A stretch of 64,000 bases of DNA from Pelomonas baiyunensis (GTDB lineage: Bacteria > Pseudomonadota > Gammaproteobacteria > Burkholderiales > Burkholderiaceae_C). Location of the stretch: NCBI RefSeq assembly GCF_043555935.1, contig NZ_JBIGIB010000006.1:124001-188000 (forward strand), read 5' to 3'. The translations under genes and the position numbers were made by a program. Below the pieces are notes generated by a model, which saw only the letters and a program-made list of their open reading frames with translations, had not been told where the DNA came from and did no database searches. The first letter of the stretch is position 1, and the number at the start of each line of letters is the position of its first letter. Positions 62,136 through 64,000 of this stretch are shown piece after piece.

Positions 62136-63599
62136 TCAGCGGGCGGTGTTCGGTGCGGGGGTGTCGGGGGTGGCGAGGCTGGCGGCGTTCCAGCCCCCGC
62201 CCAGGGCGCGGTACAGGCGGATCCAGGCCAGCGCGTGTTCGGCCCGCACGCCCAGCGCCACGTCGTGGGCGGTGAGGGCGTTGCGGAAGGTGGTGTTGCG
62301 CTGCAGCCCGCTTTGCAGGCCGGCCAAGGCCTGGGCGTGGGAGCGGCGGGCAATGCCTTCCCACTCCAGCCGCACCGCGTCCACCTCGCGCTCGCGCTCG
62401 GCGCCGGCGGTCACGCGTTGCAGGGCGTCTTCCACCTCCTGCACGGCCACCAGCCACTGCGCCTGCAGGGCGGCGGCGGCCTCGTCGGTGGCGGCGCGGG
62501 CGGCGTCACCCGCGGCCACCAGGGCGCCGCCGTCGAACAGCGGCAGGCTCAGGCTCGGGCCCACGGCCCAGAGCGTGCTCTGGCTGGGCTTGGCGGTGCC
62601 GCTGATGCGGGTCTGGCCCGCCAGGGCCCCCAGGCTCAGCTGCGGGTAGCGCTGGGCGTCCACGCTGCGGGTGGTGTGCGCGGCGGCCAGCCAGCGCTGG
62701 TGGGCGGCGGCCAGGTCGGGGCGTTGCGCCAGCGCTTGGGCGGGCACGCCGTCCAGCGTGAAGGCCGGGGCGCGAGGCTGGGTGCGGTGGATCTCGAAGC
62801 CCGTGGGCACCACGGCCGGTGGGGCCAGTTCGGTGGCCAACACCTCGGCCCGTTCGGCGCACAGCTGGGCCAGGGCGTTGAGCGCGATCTGCGCCTCGGC
62901 GCGGGCCGCGCTGCGGGCGGCGGCGGCAGCAGCGCGTTCGGTGTTCAGCAGGGCGGCGTCACTGGCGCTCATCAGGCCGGCGGCCTGTTGCTGGCGCGCC
63001 CAGGCGCTCATCTGCTCGGCAAAGCGGGTGTCCAGCTCGGCCGACTCTTCACGCGCCTGCGCCAGGCGCAACTGCACGTAGGCCTGGGCCACGTCGGCCG
63101 CCAGGCTCACGCGGGCGGCGTGCCAGTCGGCCGAGGCCGCGCCGGCTTGGGCGGTGGCGGCCAGGGCGGCGGCGCGCTGGCCGCCGAACAGGTCGATCTC
63201 CCAGCTGGCGGTGAACTGCGTGTGGCTTTGGGTGCTGTCGCCTGCCACGCCGTTCAGGGTGCGGCCGCGCTGCACCTGGGTGGTGAGGCCGCCTTGCGGC
63301 AGCAGCCCGGCGCGGGCCTGCGCGGCGCCGGCTTGGGCTTGGCGGCGGCGGGCGGCCGCTTGCTCCAGCGTCGGGCTCTGGGCCTCGGCGCGGGCGATCA
63401 ATCGGGTCAAGGCCGGGTCACCAAAGGCCTGCCACCAGTCGGCCAGCGCGGCCGTGCTGCCGCCGTGCGGCAGGGGCGAGCGCCAGGCGGCTGGCACGGC
63501 GGCGGGCGTGGGCGGGGCCACGGGAGTGGGCGTGGTGCAGGCGGCCAGCAGCAGCGGCAACGCCAGCGCCAGCGCGGCAAGGCGGAAGGGAGGGGTCAT
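62136..63599 (-). CDS. Outer-membrane efflux lipoprotein (NodT/OprM-type)
   Basis: TolC-family trimeric outer-membrane channel of the tripartite pump. 487 residues from the ATG at 63599. Lipoprotein signal LAALALALPLLLAACTT with the lipobox Cys. Two repeats of the long alpha-barrel are seen (WWQAFGDPALTRLIARAEAQ, GLMSASDAALLNTERA and the second at about residue 300, RYPQLSLGALAGQTRISG). The motif SLSLPLFDGG is typical of NodT-type factors. It overlaps the TetR-family gene upstream by ATGA. Confidence 0.93.
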   Translation of the reverse strand: MTPPFRLAALALALPLLLAACTTPTPVAPPTPAAVPAAWRSPLPHGGSTAALADWWQAFGDPALTRLIARAEAQSPTLEQAAARRRQAQAGAAQARAGLLPQGGLTTQVQRGRTLNGVAGDSTQSHTQFTASWEIDLFGGQRAAALAATAQAGAASADWHAARVSLAADVAQAYVQLRLAQAREESAELDTRFAEQMSAWARQQQAAGLMSASDAALLNTERAAAAAARSAARAEAQIALNALAQLCAERAEVLATELAPPAVVPTGFEIHRTQPRAPAFTLDGVPAQALAQRPDLAAAHQRWLAAAHTTRSVDAQRYPQLSLGALAGQTRISGTAKPSQSTLWAVGPSLSLPLFDGGALVAAGDAARAATDEAAAALQAQWLVAVQEVEDALQRVTAGAEREREVDAVRLEWEGIARRSHAQALAGLQSGLQRNTTFRNALTAHDVALGVRAEHALAWIRLYRALGGGWNAASLATPDTPAPNTAR

Positions 63600-64000
63600 T
63601 CGGAGAAAGCGGGCTGGGCGTGGAGGGCGCGCTCGTAGGCCACCAGGGCGCAACCCCAGTCGGCCAGGCGGTGGCAGGTGCGTTCCAGCAGCGGGTCGTC
63701 GGCCAGCAGTTCGGGGTGGAAGGCGTCCAGCATCGGGCGCGTCATGGAGTAGTCGTGCGCCATGGCCTGCAGGCCCATGGCCAGCTGGTGGATGGCGGCG
63801 TCCGGCGCGGCCAGGCCGGCGTGGCGGGCCAGCAACTGCGCAAAGCGGTCGAAGATGGGGCCCACCTCCTGCGCCACGGTGTGCATGAACACCGGGCTCG
63901 GGGCCTGCATTTCGCGGAAGAACAGCTGCGCATTGCAGCTGCCGTCGTCGAACAGGAAGGGCCGCAGGAAGCGGCAGATGGATTCGTGCAGGCCCAGGGC
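63596..64000 (-). CDS. TetR/AcrR-family regulator, C-terminal part (5' end outside window)
   Basis: The frame is open to the window edge, and about 134 C-terminal residues are visible. ESICRFLRPFLFDDGSCNAQ, LFFREMQAPSPVFMHTVAQE and VGPIFDRFAQLLARHAGL match the CecR/YbiH-type C-terminal ligand domain of TetR regulators. The DNA-binding N-terminus lies beyond 64000. The stop overlaps the outer-membrane factor start (ATGA). The regulator is thus the first visible gene of the pump operon and likely represses its own transcription; ligand unknown. Confidence 0.82.
   Translation of the reverse strand, partial: ALGLHESICRFLRPFLFDDGSCNAQLFFREMQAPSPVFMHTVAQEVGPIFDRFAQLLARHAGLAAPDAAIHQLAMGLQAMAHDYSMTRPMLDAFHPELLADDPLLERTCHRLADWGCALVAYERALHAQPAFSE

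Overview
The window looks like a chromosomal segment of a high-GC betaproteobacterium of the order Burkholderiales. This is inferred from the ubiE/ubiJ/ubiB genes, the fmdB-DUF502-aspS-csgG-like-nudB-endonuclease-clsB gene order, the five-step hut pathway and the XrtB-type exopolysaccharide locus. The genus cannot be fixed from the sequence alone. Almost all genes run in tight, overlapping operons (many ATGA junctions). No rRNA, tRNA, CRISPR array, transposase or prophage gene was recognised.

Region 1 (1-665): the end of ubiE (ubiquinone/menaquinone C-methyltransferase), cut by the window edge.

Region 2 (about 666-36163): one large exopolysaccharide (EPS) locus of the methanolan/XrtB type. 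A plus-strand operon (1050-18242) carries epsD, epsE, epsF, epsG, exosortase B (epsH/xrtB), epsI, a Wzx-like flippase, a Wzy/ligase-like polymerase, six glycosyltransferases and a clan-A glycoside hydrolase. An AT-rich acyltransferase gene follows. Next comes a minus-strand pair, DUF1501 (Tat-type signal) and DUF1800 (lipoprotein with a carbohydrate-binding-like domain). A plus-strand trio makes activated sugars (UDP-glucuronate 4-epimerase-like, ugd, NDP-sugar pyrophosphorylase). Two minus-strand operons complete the locus: rmlBDAC, and the initiating sugar transferase with epsL, galE and manC. Together these supply UDP-Glc/Gal, UDP-GlcA/GalA, dTDP-L-rhamnose and GDP-mannose. They also supply the Wzx/Wzy-type machinery with its outer-membrane exit (EpsE plus the EpsL barrel).

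Region 3 (36296-38400): ubiJ and ubiB. The EPS locus therefore sits between ubiE and its usual partners ubiJ-ubiB.

Region 4 (38467-47811): housekeeping genes: a sodium:solute symporter, a FmdB zinc ribbon, DUF502, aspS, a CsgG-like lipoprotein, nudB, an endonuclease/exonuclease/phosphatase protein, a cardiolipin synthase-like PLD enzyme and a secreted esterase-fold protein on the minus strand.

Region 5 (47851-55814): histidine utilisation. hutU-hutH (minus) and hutC-hutD-hutI-hutG-hutF (plus) diverge from a short intergenic region with a near-perfect palindrome, the likely HutC operator. HutF plus HutG define the formylglutamate branch (histidine to glutamate, ammonia and formate). A chemoreceptor gene follows.

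Region 6 (57564-64000): a small 2TM protein, then a minus-strand tripartite RND efflux operon (TetR-type regulator, outer-membrane factor, adaptor, pump), with the regulator cut by the window end.

The most interesting points are the DUF1501/DUF1800 pair with its carbohydrate-binding-like domain inside the EPS locus, the MshEN-like N-terminus of the EpsG kinase, the EpsE/EpsL two-part export route, the AT-rich acyltransferase patch, and the placement of the locus within the ubi gene set.
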